From contig SZPH01000014.1 in the NCBI GenBank assembly GCA_030263615.1, positions 1 through 56,183 of the forward strand: 56,183 nt of DNA, read 5' to 3'. Below are positions 32,471-41,086 of this stretch, piece by piece. The DNA comes from Villigracilis sp900696595 (GTDB taxonomy: Bacteria; Chloroflexota; Anaerolineae; Anaerolineales; Villigracilaceae). A program made the position numbers and the translations under genes. The first letter of the stretch is position 1; the number at the start of each line of letters is the position of its first letter. The notes under the pieces were generated by a model that saw only the letters and a list, made by a program, of their open reading frames with translations, was not told the origin of the DNA and ran no database searches.

Positions 32471-33724
32471 ATGTCCAGAAAATTTTCGCCGTTTATCGCC
32501 CTGATCGCGGGTTTATTGACCGTTCAACTTGCCTGCAACCTTCCAGCGGACGCTTCGACCCCGGACCCCTTCGCCACCCTGAACGGACTCTACACCGCTT
32601 CGGCTCAGACCCTGGCCGCAGCCGGCACCTCGACCCCAGGCTTGCCCCCGCCGACGGTGGTGACTCTGGCAGGCTCGCCCACAGCCACGAATCCGCCTGT
32701 GACGCTGTCGCCCGCTCCCGTGTCCCGCTGTGATGCGGCAGAATTCCTCGCGGATGTCACCTACCCCGACGGCAGCCTCGTCCCGCGCAACACCACCTTC
32801 GTCAAGATCTGGCGCATCCGCAACGTGGGGACTTGCGCATGGTCAACCGCATATTCCATCGCCTTCGCCAGCGGAGACGCCATGAGCGCGCCCACATCGG
32901 TTGCCATGCCTGGAAGCGTCGCGCCCGGACAATACATCGAAATTCCAGTCACGATGAAATCGCCCGGCACGGATGGGAAGTATCGCGGCTATTGGAAGTT
33001 GCGCAACGCATCCGGCGGCTACTTTGGCATCGGCGCGGCGGCGGATACCGCCTTTTGGGTGGACATCCGCGTGACGGGACCGTCGTTCGTGGCGTACAAC
33101 TTCGCCGATAATTACTGCGCGGCGGATTGGACAAGCGGCGCGGGCAACCTGCCCTGCCCCGGCGCAAACGGCGACGCCAACGGATACATCATCCGCCTGA
33201 ACGCGCCGGTGATGGAGAACGGCGTGACCGAGGACGAGCCGGGCTTGCTGATGGTCCCGCAGGACGTCAACAACGGTTACATCAGCGCGCAATTTCCGTC
33301 CATTAGCGTCCAGGCGGGCGACCGCTTCCGCACTATCGTCAACTGCCAGCGCGGCGCGAACAATTGCAACGTCGTCTTCCGTTTGGATTATCTGAACAAC
33401 GGCGTGATCAAAACCTTCGCCAGTTGGGCGGAGGTCTATGAAGGCAAATATTATCCGGTGGACCTCGACTTGAGTTCCCTCAAAGGCGAGACGTTGAAGT
33501 TCATTTTGGTCGTCCATGCGAACGGCGGCAACAACCAGGACCTTGCCATCTGGCTCAATCCGCACATCGTCCGGCAGGGAGACCCGCCCACGCCGACAAA
33601 CACGCCGACCGCGACCGCCACGTTCACGCCGACGCTGACCTTCACGCCCACTCAAACATTTACGCCCACGTTCACTCCAACGGCGACCGCCACTGAAACG
33701 CCCAGCAGTACGCCAACGCCGTAA
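32471..33724 (+). CDS. NBR1-Ig domain lipoprotein with different C-terminal domain and PT tail
   Basis: A 417-residue lipoprotein, third of the series. Lipobox QLAC (Cys22), short PT stalk, NBR1-type Ig (FVKIWRIRNVGTCAW, YSIAFASGDAMSA, KYRGYWKLRN), then a separate beta-sandwich-like domain (~205-370) starting near NFADNYCAADW and containing a DRFRTIVNCQRGANNCNV pair of cysteines. It ends with ~45 residues of Thr/Pro-rich tail (TPTNTPTATATFTPTLTFTP and on to STPTP). The second domain recalls carbohydrate-binding or jelly-roll modules; that is inference. The tail sits at the very C-terminus, with no sorting motif after it. GGAGG precedes the ATG. Confidence 0.78.
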   Translation: MSRKFSPFIALIAGLLTVQLACNLPADASTPDPFATLNGLYTASAQTLAAAGTSTPGLPPPTVVTLAGSPTATNPPVTLSPAPVSRCDAAEFLADVTYPDGSLVPRNTTFVKIWRIRNVGTCAWSTAYSIAFASGDAMSAPTSVAMPGSVAPGQYIEIPVTMKSPGTDGKYRGYWKLRNASGGYFGIGAAADTAFWVDIRVTGPSFVAYNFADNYCAADWTSGAGNLPCPGANGDANGYIIRLNAPVMENGVTEDEPGLLMVPQDVNNGYISAQFPSISVQAGDRFRTIVNCQRGANNCNVVFRLDYLNNGVIKTFASWAEVYEGKYYPVDLDLSSLKGETLKFILVVHANGGNNQDLAIWLNPHIVRQGDPPTPTNTPTATATFTPTLTFTPTQTFTPTFTPTATATETPSSTPTP

Positions 33725-33838
33725 ACACACTCTCTATCGTACGAATACAAATTGCTCCTGCGCCGAGGACGGCGGCGCGAGAATATCCAAGTATGGTGGA
33801 GAACAAAGACACAAAAGCGCCGCGCGTTTTGCGTTAGG

Positions 33839-34972
33839 TCACGGTCTTTTATCCAGCGTCACCGTAATATCCACCTGCTCGTCGCCGCGCAGGACGCGCA
33901 GAACGATTTCATCGCCGGGGCCCTTATTGGTGATGAGATATGCCAGCAGTTCGTCGAAACTGCGGACTTCGCGTCCGTCAATCGCGATGATCAGGTCGCC
34001 GCCCGCCAACAGCGAAGGAATCTCTGTGGGCGTCTCCCCAGCCCGAATTCCAGCCCGATCCGCCGGTCCACCGGGGACAACCGCAGTCACATACGCGCCG
34101 GTAAACTGGGTTAATCCAAGCGTTTTGACCTCTGTCAATGTCAACGAACTGGCGGAAGAAACGCCAAGATAGGGATAATCATATTTGCCGTTCTCGATCA
34201 ACGCAGGAGCGACGCGCTTGATGATGTTGACCGAGATCGCAAAACCGATGCCGGAGTTGACCGGCTCCCCCGCGTTGTTCTGGCTGAAAGTGCGAATGGC
34301 GCGGTTGACGCCGATCACTTCGCCGCGAATGTTAAACAGCGGTCCGCCCGAGTTGCCGGGGTTGATGGCCGCGTCGGTCTGAATGATGTCGCCTGCTGTG
34401 AAGAACGAGCCTTGCGGGCTGGCGTGTTCCGAATCCAGCGTGCGCCCCAGGGCCGAGATGATGCCCACCGTCATGGTGCTTTCCAGCCCAAAGGGGTTGC
34501 CGATGGCGACGACCGTCTGACCCACTTTCAGCGCGGATGAATCGCCCAGCGGCAGGGGATGCAATTCCTCCGCCGGCGTATCCTCCGCCTTGACGACTGC
34601 CAGGTCGGAATCCAGGTCAGAGCCGATCACCGTTCCAAACGCCATAAAACCGGAAGTAAAACGGATCTCCACCGTCTGCGCGCCTTCGATGACGTGATAA
34701 TTTGTGATGATGTGACCCTGATCGTCGTACACAAAACCGGAACCCTGCCCGCTCTCCGTCAGGATCGCAACCACGCCGGGGCTGACATTCTCGAACAGCG
34801 CCGTCAGCGTCTCCTGCGCGGCCGGGTTGGACGAATCCGCAATCGGCGCGGGCAGGGTCGGCGCGGTTTGAACCGGCTGGGTCGCGCCCACCTCCGCCTG
34901 CGGAGCGCCGGAAAATTTGCAAGCCAGCGCGGCAAACGCCAGCATAATTACAACATGCCGAATCCATTTCAT
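33839..34972 (-). CDS. HtrA/DegP-like serine protease, lipoprotein form
   Basis: Trypsin-fold S1C protease acting outside the membrane on misfolded proteins. The 377-residue protein has a lipobox ending LAC (Cys18) instead of the usual transmembrane anchor, a PT-rich linker, the protease domain with triad His93 (TNYHVIEG), Asp123 (DLDSDLAVV) and Ser208 (NPGNSGGPL), and one C-terminal PDZ domain (~265-370, with AGIRAGETPTE and LLAGGDLIIAIDGREV). The ATG at 34972 is preceded by AAGGAGCG. It sits next to a J-domain protein gene on the same strand, a natural protein-quality-control pairing. Confidence 0.9.
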   Translation of the reverse strand: MKWIRHVVIMLAFAALACKFSGAPQAEVGATQPVQTAPTLPAPIADSSNPAAQETLTALFENVSPGVVAILTESGQGSGFVYDDQGHIITNYHVIEGAQTVEIRFTSGFMAFGTVIGSDLDSDLAVVKAEDTPAEELHPLPLGDSSALKVGQTVVAIGNPFGLESTMTVGIISALGRTLDSEHASPQGSFFTAGDIIQTDAAINPGNSGGPLFNIRGEVIGVNRAIRTFSQNNAGEPVNSGIGFAISVNIIKRVAPALIENGKYDYPYLGVSSASSLTLTEVKTLGLTQFTGAYVTAVVPGGPADRAGIRAGETPTEIPSLLAGGDLIIAIDGREVRSFDELLAYLITNKGPGDEIVLRVLRGDEQVDITVTLDKRP

Positions 34973-35040
34973 AGTACGCTCCTTCAATTCCTCTAAAGAA
35001 TAAAAATCGCGCCGTCAGCGCGACGGCGATCAAACGCCCG

Positions 35041-35955
35041 CTAAAATTTTATGCGGGACGCTTCCTCGATCAATCCCCGCTGTTTCTCCGACAAATATTT
35101 CGGAACCTGAACCTTTAATCGAACGTGCAGATCGCCGCGGACTTTCGCATCCTTCACGTTCGGCATTCCGCGCCCCGCCAGTCGAAAGACCTGCTCGGGC
35201 TGGGTTCCCGGCGGAATCCCCAGTTTGACCTTGCCGGTCGGCGTTTCCACCTCCACGTCGCCGCCGAGGATCAGGGTAAAAACGTCCACAACGGCTGTCG
35301 TAGTCAGCCTGCTTCCATCACGTTCGAAGCGTTCATCCTCTTCGACCTGAATCAACAGATAGAGATCGCTTCCATCCGGACCCGCGCCTGCCACGCGCAC
35401 CCGGGAGCCGGTCTTCACCCCGGGCGGGATTCGGACGGTCAGTTTGCTTCCATTGGGTTTTTGCAACTGACGCGAAGTCCCCTCAAAAGATTCGCTGAAA
35501 GTGATCGTCGCTTCCTGCTCGTACCCCGGCGAATCGTACGCAAAAGGATTATTGCGCCCCTGCGAGCGCATCGCCTCCCCGAAGATCATGCGAAAGAAGT
35601 CGGAGAAGCCGCCCGTCGTCCCGCCGGAGCCGCCGAATATATCGTCCACGCCTCCGCGTTGACCGGCCGCCTGTTGTTGAAACCATTCGTCCCAGCGGAA
35701 ATCGCCCGGTCTGCCGCCGCTGGAACGATAGTTGGAGTAGGCGCTGCCCAGCCGGTCATAATGCGCGCGCTTCTGCTCGTCGCTCAGAACCTGATAGGCT
35801 TCGTTGATCTCTTTGAATTTCTCCTCCGCCTTTTTATCGCCCGGGTTCTTGTCGGGGTGATATTTCATGGCAAGTTTGCGATACGCCGCGCGAATCTCAT
35901 CCGCGCTGGCTTTGCGCTCCACGCCGAGGGTTTTGTAGTAATCTTTGTAGTCCAT
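35041..35955 (-). CDS. J-domain chaperone, CbpA-like (DnaJ type without zinc finger)
   Basis: Co-chaperone that stimulates DnaK ATPase. The 304-residue protein has an N-terminal J domain (1-70) with HPD at residues 33-35 (KYHPDKNPGD), a short Gly/Phe-rich part containing a WDEWFQQQ segment, no CxxCxGxG zinc-finger repeats, and the substrate-binding C-terminal domain (~150-304; PPGVKTGSRVRVAG, DLYLLIQVEEDERFERDG, LGGDVEVETPTGKVKL, RLAGRGMPN). This order is that of CbpA, not DnaJ. The ATG at 35955 gives the usual MDYKDYYK start; upstream in-frame codons are rejected. Confidence 0.9.
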   Translation of the reverse strand: MDYKDYYKTLGVERKASADEIRAAYRKLAMKYHPDKNPGDKKAEEKFKEINEAYQVLSDEQKRAHYDRLGSAYSNYRSSGGRPGDFRWDEWFQQQAAGQRGGVDDIFGGSGGTTGGFSDFFRMIFGEAMRSQGRNNPFAYDSPGYEQEATITFSESFEGTSRQLQKPNGSKLTVRIPPGVKTGSRVRVAGAGPDGSDLYLLIQVEEDERFERDGSRLTTTAVVDVFTLILGGDVEVETPTGKVKLGIPPGTQPEQVFRLAGRGMPNVKDAKVRGDLHVRLKVQVPKYLSEKQRGLIEEASRIKF

Positions 35956-36382
35956 CCTTCTATTTTCATCCCGTCGGCGGGAAGGGTCAAGCGCATAAAC
36001 CTCGCGCTTACATAACTCTAACCTATCCCTCGCCGCGCAACGGGCGTTTTCCAATGGACGTTATCGGAAATAAGTCGCAGCGCTTTTGTTGGGCGCAGAT
36101 GAACGCGGATTTAGGCTGAAGATTTTTCGCAGTACTGCAAACTTCAGTTTGCTCTCGCGCGGGCGCAAATTTAGTTTGCGGTCTGATTACCTTACACTCT
36201 TAAAATCAGGACGCGGACGAGCGCTGAAAACGCGGATTCAAGGCATTTTTTCGGGCGTTTTGCCAAAAAAATCTGCGTTGCGTTTTCCGCGTCCTACAAA
36301 CAAAGTGTAAGGGAATCAATTTGCGGCGCGAAGCGCGCCATGGTACAGTACAGAACACATTTCCAAAATAGTCGAGGGCAGC
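35956..36382. repeat. Divergent intergenic block with several repeats (427 bases, no gene)
   Basis: Contains a GCAGATGAACGCGGATTT copy (about 36095-36112), GCAAACTTCAGTTTGC (36137-36152) and GCAAATTTAGTTTGC (36165-36179), then a long inverted element: CCTTACACT near 36190 returns as AGTGTAAGG near 36303, enclosing GGACGCGGACGAGCGCTGAA and its complement-like TTCCGCGTCC. No coding region seen. A ribosome site GAGGG lies just before the LOG gene start at 36383. Confidence 0.7.
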
Positions 36383-36964
36383 ATGAAATCAATCTGTGTA
36401 TTTTGCGGGTCTTCGGACGCCGTTGCCGATGAATATAAAAAAGCGGCGTTCCAGACGGGCGCGGTTCTCGCGCGAAATGGGATTAGGCTGATCTACGGCG
36501 GCGGGAAGACAGGGTTGATGGGACAGGTGGCGGACGGGTCTCTATCGGCGGGCGGCGAGACAGTCGGAATCACCATCCCTTCCATGAACACCGTCGCGCT
36601 GGGGCATACATCCCTCACCCGCCTGGAGACCGTCCCTGATATGCACGCGCGCAAAGCCCGGATGCACGAACTGTCCGACGGTTATATTGCCCTGCCCGGC
36701 GGCTTTGGCACGCTGGACGAACTTTTCGAGACCATCGCCTGGGCGCAAACCGGGGCGCACGAAAAACCCGTCGGGCTGCTGAACACAAAGAATTACTATG
36801 CCCCGCTGCTCGCCGTCATGGATCATGCCGTGGCGGAGGGATTTGTCTTTCCAGAACACCGCCGGGCTATAGCGCTTGAAACCGACCCGCTGAAATTACT
36901 GGAATCCATGCGCGATTACGAACACCCCCGCGAGGCGGTCAGGCGATGGATGAAGGAAGAATAA
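36383..36964 (+). CDS. LOG-family Rossmann-fold protein (TIGR00730 type)
   Basis: A 193-residue protein with the LOG signature PGGFGTLDELFE and the start MKSICVFCGSSDAV, RLIYGGGKTGLMG. Members hydrolyse nucleoside 5'-monophosphates to base and ribose-5-phosphate (cytokinin-activating or purine/pyrimidine nucleotide hydrolase activity). The conserved PGGxGTxxE and the Arg in HARKARM are both present. Single gene convergent with the map operon. Its last residues overlap an AT-rich run with CAATTACGGATTACGCATCG, another ATTACG-type fragment. Confidence 0.88.
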   Translation: MKSICVFCGSSDAVADEYKKAAFQTGAVLARNGIRLIYGGGKTGLMGQVADGSLSAGGETVGITIPSMNTVALGHTSLTRLETVPDMHARKARMHELSDGYIALPGGFGTLDELFETIAWAQTGAHEKPVGLLNTKNYYAPLLAVMDHAVAEGFVFPEHRRAIALETDPLKLLESMRDYEHPREAVRRWMKEE

Positions 36965-37025
36965 GACGATTGGCGATTTTCGTCTCGCCCGCCCCAATTA
37001 CGGATTACGCATCGCGAAGCGCGCT

Positions 37026-37772
37026 TCACGGCAGGGTCAAAATGATCGGGTCGCCTTTGGTGACGATGACTGTATGCTCGAATTGGGCGGCAATTGTGTT
37101 GTCAACGGTCTTCAATGACCAGCCGTCCGACTTTTCGACGACGCGTCCCTTCCCTGTGGTGAGAAACGGCTCGATGGCGAGGACCAATCCGTTATCCATG
37201 ATGCGGCGGTCGTCGGGCTTGTGAAAATTGTAGACGGAGGCGGGCTTGTCGTGCAGTTGACGCCCGATGCCGTGTCCGGTCAGATCGAAGATTGGGTTGT
37301 AACCGCGCTTTGCGGCTTCCTGCTGAACTGTTTTACCGATCAGATTCAGCGGTTTGCCCGCGCGGACGACGGTCAATACCTTGTCCAACGCGGCTTTGGC
37401 GGTCCCCAGCAATTTATCATATTCCGGTTTGGATTTACCCACCGCCATCGAAGCGCCGGTGTCGCTGAAATAACCGCCCAATTCGGCGGAGACGTCTATG
37501 TTAATCAGATCGCCGTCCTTGATCGCATAATCGCCGGGAACGCCGTGCGCGATGACCGGCGCAATGCTGATGCACGTCCCGCCGGGGAAGTTGTACATGG
37601 CTCGCGGCGCGGAAGTTGCGCCTTCCTTCTTCAAGAACTCCTCGCCGATCTGATCCAACTCAAGCGTGGTCATGCCGGGACGGACGCTTTTCATCATCAA
37701 CTGCATGGCTTGGGCGCAGACTCTTCCCGCGGCTCTCAGCCCTTTGATATCTTTTTCTTCGTTGGCGGTCAT
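37026..37772 (-). CDS. map: Methionine aminopeptidase, type I
   Basis: Removes the initiator methionine from nascent proteins. The 248-residue protein has the pita-bread fold motifs: IDVSAELGGYFSDTGA (two metal-binding Asp), GHGIGRQLHDKP (metal His), LAIEPFLTTG (metal Glu) and FEHTVIV near the end (second Glu). Length is typical for the type I enzyme without an N-terminal extension. Its ATG overlaps the stop of the preceding ClbS-like gene by four bases (ATGA). It is the last gene of a tmk, clbS-like, map set on the minus strand. Confidence 0.95.
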   Translation of the reverse strand: MTANEEKDIKGLRAAGRVCAQAMQLMMKSVRPGMTTLELDQIGEEFLKKEGATSAPRAMYNFPGGTCISIAPVIAHGVPGDYAIKDGDLINIDVSAELGGYFSDTGASMAVGKSKPEYDKLLGTAKAALDKVLTVVRAGKPLNLIGKTVQQEAAKRGYNPIFDLTGHGIGRQLHDKPASVYNFHKPDDRRIMDNGLVLAIEPFLTTGKGRVVEKSDGWSLKTVDNTIAAQFEHTVIVTKGDPIILTLP

Positions 37773-38266
37773 TTAATTCCTTTTTCGATGGTCTCGCGGT
37801 GTTCCTGAAAATGTTCCGTCGTGTCGCCCAACACCCACAGCATGAGCGGATCGGGGTTATCCGGGCGGCGCGGCTTCAATAAATCCTCAAACGGAGTCGC
37901 GTTCAGTTTCTTCGTAAGCAATCCATACACGCGCTTCAAGTGATCCATCACTTCCGCCCGCGCACGGCTCCGGTTGCGCTCGAACAGAATTGAGTTGACC
38001 GCTTCCACGCTCCACTCGGGCAGTTCCGCCTGCGAAACGCCGACGACATCGTAATATGGGCGATTGTCCATGTGATAACCCATCAGGATGTTCATCCATT
38101 CCGTGAGGTGGGCAAGGTTATCCTTGGGCGTCCAGCCGCCCTCATCGGGCGCGGACATTTGCCCGTCGGTCAGCGAGTCGGCGAGGGCGATCAGCAGTTT
38201 CCATTCGCGCTCGATGGCGGACATCAATTCCTGTTTGTTTCCGGGCATCCATTGTTCGTCGGTCAT
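37769..38266 (-). CDS. ClbS/DfsB-family four-helix protein (DinB-like fold)
   Basis: A 165-residue protein of the ClbS/DfsB (DUF1706) family. Marks are the GGWTPKDNLAHLTEWMNILM helix with its His, PEWSVEAVNSILFERNR, and a C-terminal GDTTEHFQEHRETIE helix carrying further His residues, which could bind metal in the DinB fold. ClbS itself hydrolyses the colibactin warhead; most chromosomal homologues have no known role. The start has AAGGAG ten bases upstream. Encoded between tmk and map, probably as a passenger in that operon. Confidence 0.8.
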   Translation of the reverse strand: MTDEQWMPGNKQELMSAIEREWKLLIALADSLTDGQMSAPDEGGWTPKDNLAHLTEWMNILMGYHMDNRPYYDVVGVSQAELPEWSVEAVNSILFERNRSRARAEVMDHLKRVYGLLTKKLNATPFEDLLKPRRPDNPDPLMLWVLGDTTEHFQEHRETIEKGIK

Positions 38267-38279
38267 AAATTACTCCTTG

Positions 38280-38897
38280 TTATTTTTTTGTTAACCGCGC
38301 AAGGATCACGTCCCTCAACTCCGCCTGCACGGACTCCCATGCCTGCTCCGAGTTGACGACCGCCCACCTCTTTGGATCGGCTTTGACCATTTCCAAATAC
38401 CCCGCGCGGACTCTGCGATGAAACTCAACCGTGTACGCGTCCAGCCGATTCCATTCATTATTGCTTTTCTTTCTGCCCAACCCCACCTCCACGTCCAAAT
38501 CGAGCAAGATCGTCAAGTCGGGGGTCAAGCCGCCGGTGGCATATTTGACCAAGGCGCGGATGTCATCCAAATTTTGCTGATGCCCGTATCCTTGATAGGC
38601 AATCGTCGAATCGTAATAACGATCTGAAATGACAATTTCCCCGTCTGCAAGGCGCGGCTTGACGACCTGCTCCACGATCTGCGCGCGCGCCGCCTGATAG
38701 AGCAAAGTCTCCGTGCGCGGATGCATCTCCGCGTTCTTCATATCATGCAACACATCGCGGATCTGCTCGCTGATGGACGTCCCGCCGGGTTCGCGGGTGG
38801 GGAAGACGGTATAACCCTTCTCGCGTAAAAATTCAACAAGGTGGGGAATGTGGGAGGTTTTGCCCGAACCTTCGGGTCCTTCGAGGGTGATGAACAT
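38280..38897 (-). CDS. tmk: Thymidylate kinase
   Basis: Phosphorylates dTMP to dTDP with ATP. The 205-residue protein has the P-loop EGPEGSGKTSHI right after the start, the DR-type motif in VISDRYYDSTIAYQGYG, and TREPGGTSISEQIRD for substrate binding. The start at 38897 gives the standard MFITLEGPEGSGK; the extra upstream codons would read through the promoter. It is the first gene of the minus-strand set with clbS-like and map. Confidence 0.95.
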   Translation of the reverse strand: MFITLEGPEGSGKTSHIPHLVEFLREKGYTVFPTREPGGTSISEQIRDVLHDMKNAEMHPRTETLLYQAARAQIVEQVVKPRLADGEIVISDRYYDSTIAYQGYGHQQNLDDIRALVKYATGGLTPDLTILLDLDVEVGLGRKKSNNEWNRLDAYTVEFHRRVRAGYLEMVKADPKRWAVVNSEQAWESVQAELRDVILARLTKK

Positions 38898-38904
38898 GAT
38901 GGGA

Positions 38905-38933
38905 AGTATAAAAGAAATGAGCGGACAAGTAAA
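38905..38933 (-). promoter_or_regulatory. tmk promoter, leaderless
   Basis: On the minus strand TTTACT (38933-38928), 17-base spacer, TATACT (38910-38905), then seven bases to the ATG at 38897. No ribosome site. Confidence 0.55.
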
Positions 38934-39092
38934 CATAATTATGTTTGGTGATTACCCACAACGCAGAATCGCGGGGCTAAAGCCGCCTGCTCAGCGCAAG
39001 TCCGGCGGCGTGTTGCGAGGGAACCCGCGCGCCGCTTTGAGGCGGATGTGGTAGAGTCGGGCGCGCCAGGAATTTTTTATGCCGGAGATAAA

Positions 39093-40031
39093 ATGATGCG
39101 GAATATGTTTGTAGCGCGCGCAGGCTGGGCGTTTTTTGCGGCGATGTGTTTGTGGCTGGCCGGATGCGCCGCCCCGCCCGACGGTTCGTTTCGCGTTCTC
39201 GCCTCCGTTTCCTTTCTGGCGGATATGGCTCAAAATGTAGCCGGAGAGCGCGCGACCGTTGAGTCGCTGATTCCCATCGGCGTGGACCCGCACGCCTATC
39301 AAGCCGCCCCGGCGGATGTGGCGAAAGTCGCGGAAAGCGACGTGTTGATTCTGAACGGGCTGGAGTACGAACATTTCATCGAGCCGCTGTTGGAGAACGC
39401 GGGCGGAGACCGTCTCGTCATCGAGGCGGCGGCGGGCTTGACTCCGCGTCAGATGGGGGAACCTGCCGGAGAAACAGAATCAGGCGCGGGTCACGATCAT
39501 GAGGCGGGCGATCCGCATATGTGGCTGGACCCAAATCTGGTCATCCGATATGTCGAAAATATCCGCGACGGGTTGAGTCGAGCCGATCCTGAAGGCGCGG
39601 AGGTTTATCAATCCAACGCCGGGGCGTATATTGCGCAGTTAAAAGAGTTGGATGCGTTTATCAAAGCGCAGGTGGAGACGATCCCCGCCGAGCGCCGCCT
39701 GCTGATGACCAACCACGAGTCGCTGGGCTATTTTGCGGAGCGATACGGTTTTACGGTTGTGGGCGCCATCCTGCCGGGTTTCAGTTCGGAGGCGGGGGCT
39801 TCGGCGCGGGAGGTCGCCTCTGTCATCGAAGCGATTAAAACATCGGGCGCGCCCGCCATTTTTTTAGGCGAGGCGGAAAACGCGGAACTGGCGAATCAGA
39901 TCGCCGCTGAAACGGGCGTGAAGGTGGCGGGCGCGTTGCACCTTGAGTCTTTGACCGACGGCGACCCCGCGCCGACCTATATCGAGATGATGAAATATAA
40001 TGTCGCTCAGATCGTCGAGGCGTTAAAGTAA
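39093..40031 (+). CDS. Zinc/manganese ABC transporter substrate-binding lipoprotein (ZnuA/TroA-like)
   Basis: Cluster A-I metal-binding lipoprotein. The 313-residue protein has a lipobox LAGC (Cys25), then SFLADMAQNVAGERATVESL, and the metal ligands in family order: His in VDPHAYQAAP, a short His-rich loop (GAGHDHEAGDPHMWLDP), His in LLMTNHESLGYF and an acidic residue in FLGEAENAE. The His/Asp-rich loop favours zinc over manganese. The ATG at 39093 has GGAG eight bases before it; an in-frame ATG at 39048 would add an unlikely 15 residues. First gene of a three-gene importer. Confidence 0.88.
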   Translation: MMRNMFVARAGWAFFAAMCLWLAGCAAPPDGSFRVLASVSFLADMAQNVAGERATVESLIPIGVDPHAYQAAPADVAKVAESDVLILNGLEYEHFIEPLLENAGGDRLVIEAAAGLTPRQMGEPAGETESGAGHDHEAGDPHMWLDPNLVIRYVENIRDGLSRADPEGAEVYQSNAGAYIAQLKELDAFIKAQVETIPAERRLLMTNHESLGYFAERYGFTVVGAILPGFSSEAGASAREVASVIEAIKTSGAPAIFLGEAENAELANQIAAETGVKVAGALHLESLTDGDPAPTYIEMMKYNVAQIVEALK

Positions 40032-40035
40032 CAAC

Positions 40036-40069
40036 AGACCTGACAGGTCTCTGAAGACCTGTCAGGTCT
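40036..40069. repeat. Nested ACCTGACAGGT palindrome
   Basis: AGACCTGACAGGTCT (40036-40050) and AGACCTGTCAGGTCT (40055-40069), a perfect 15-bp stem with a CTGA loop. Each arm is itself a palindrome (AGACCTG-A-CAGGTCT). It lies between the binding-protein and ATPase genes of the metal importer. Confidence 0.9.
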
Positions 40070-40080
40070 TGTAGGCAAAT

Positions 40081-40881
40081 ATGTACCCAACCGCCAATCA
40101 TAAAAACGACCAGCCGATATTGAATGTTTCGCATCTCACCTTCCGCTATAACGGGCGGGACGCGCTTGAAAACATTACCTTTCAACTGCATGAAGGGGAG
40201 CGTATCGCCATTGTGGGACCGAACGGCGCGGGCAAAAGCACGTTGATCAAGGTCATCGCGGGCGTTTTGCAACCGACCTCCGGCGAAGTAAACATCTACG
40301 GAACGCGCCCGGACAGACATGTTTGCATCGGGTACATCCCACAGCGCAACCAGGTGGACTGGCATTTCCCCCTCAGCGTGGCGGACGTGGTGATGATGGG
40401 GCGCTCGGCGAAACTGGGCCCGTTCAATTTTCCGCGCAAGCGCGACTGGGAGGTTGTGCATCACGCCCTTGAAACCGTCGAATTGACGAACCTTGCGGAG
40501 CGGCAGATCGGCCAGCTTTCCGGCGGACAGCAACAGCGCATGTTCATCGCCCGCGCCCTGGCGCAGGAGGCGGCATTGATGTTGATGGACGAGCCGTTGA
40601 CCGGGCTGGACGCGCCTTCGCAGGAAGGGATATTGAATTTATTGGATCGCCTGAAATCGGAAAAGGCGACTGTCATGGTGGCCACGCACGATCTGGATCA
40701 GGCGGCGACCCATTTTGACCGAATCATGCTTCTCAACCATCGCCTGGTGGCATTTGGAAACCCGGCGGATGTTTTGCATACCGATAATTTGCTCAATGCT
40801 TTTGGCGGCAGGTTGAAACCTGTGGACGGGCAAAGCGTTTTGAATATTGATGATTGCTGCGATGACGGGGAGCGCCCATAA
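40081..40881 (+). CDS. Zinc/manganese ABC transporter ATPase
   Basis: A 266-residue ATPase with Walker A (GPNGAGKSTLIK), signature LSGGQQQRMFIARAL, Walker B MLMDEPLTGLD and the switch His in MVATHDLDQA. The IPQRNQVDWHFPLSVADVV stretch is typical of the metal-importer subgroup. It starts 12 bases after the nested palindrome and has no obvious ribosome site, so translation may depend on local RNA structure. The permease follows after a 205-base repeat-containing gap. Confidence 0.9.
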   Translation: MYPTANHKNDQPILNVSHLTFRYNGRDALENITFQLHEGERIAIVGPNGAGKSTLIKVIAGVLQPTSGEVNIYGTRPDRHVCIGYIPQRNQVDWHFPLSVADVVMMGRSAKLGPFNFPRKRDWEVVHHALETVELTNLAERQIGQLSGGQQQRMFIARALAQEAALMLMDEPLTGLDAPSQEGILNLLDRLKSEKATVMVATHDLDQAATHFDRIMLLNHRLVAFGNPADVLHTDNLLNAFGGRLKPVDGQSVLNIDDCCDDGERP

Positions 40882-41086
40882 TTTGCGATTTACGGGCGAC
40901 GATTTACGATTGTTCGATGACGAAGTTTTGTTCGGGCGGCTTGCCGGGCAAAACCCACGCCCGATATGATAAATAAAACAGACATGGCCGGTAATACGTC
41001 AAAGCCCTTTTGTCGGACGCAGAGGAACGCGGATTTACGCTGATAAAAGAATAATGCGCTGCGCGTGTCGAAGAGTCCAAAATCGA
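40882..41086. repeat. Repeat-containing gap inside the metal importer operon
   Basis: Holds an ATTTGCGATTTACGGGCGAC run (about 40882-40905), and a CTTTTGTCGGACGCAGAGGA / AACGCGGATTTACGCTGATAAAAG element (about 41010-41051) of the family seen at 5055 and 36095. No gene. The permease start is at 41087. Confidence 0.65.

Noticed and set aside
37026..38897. Toxin-antitoxin reading of the ClbS-like gene with its overlapping neighbour
   Set aside because: The overlapping partner is map and the family is DinB-like; the overlap only shows cotranscription.
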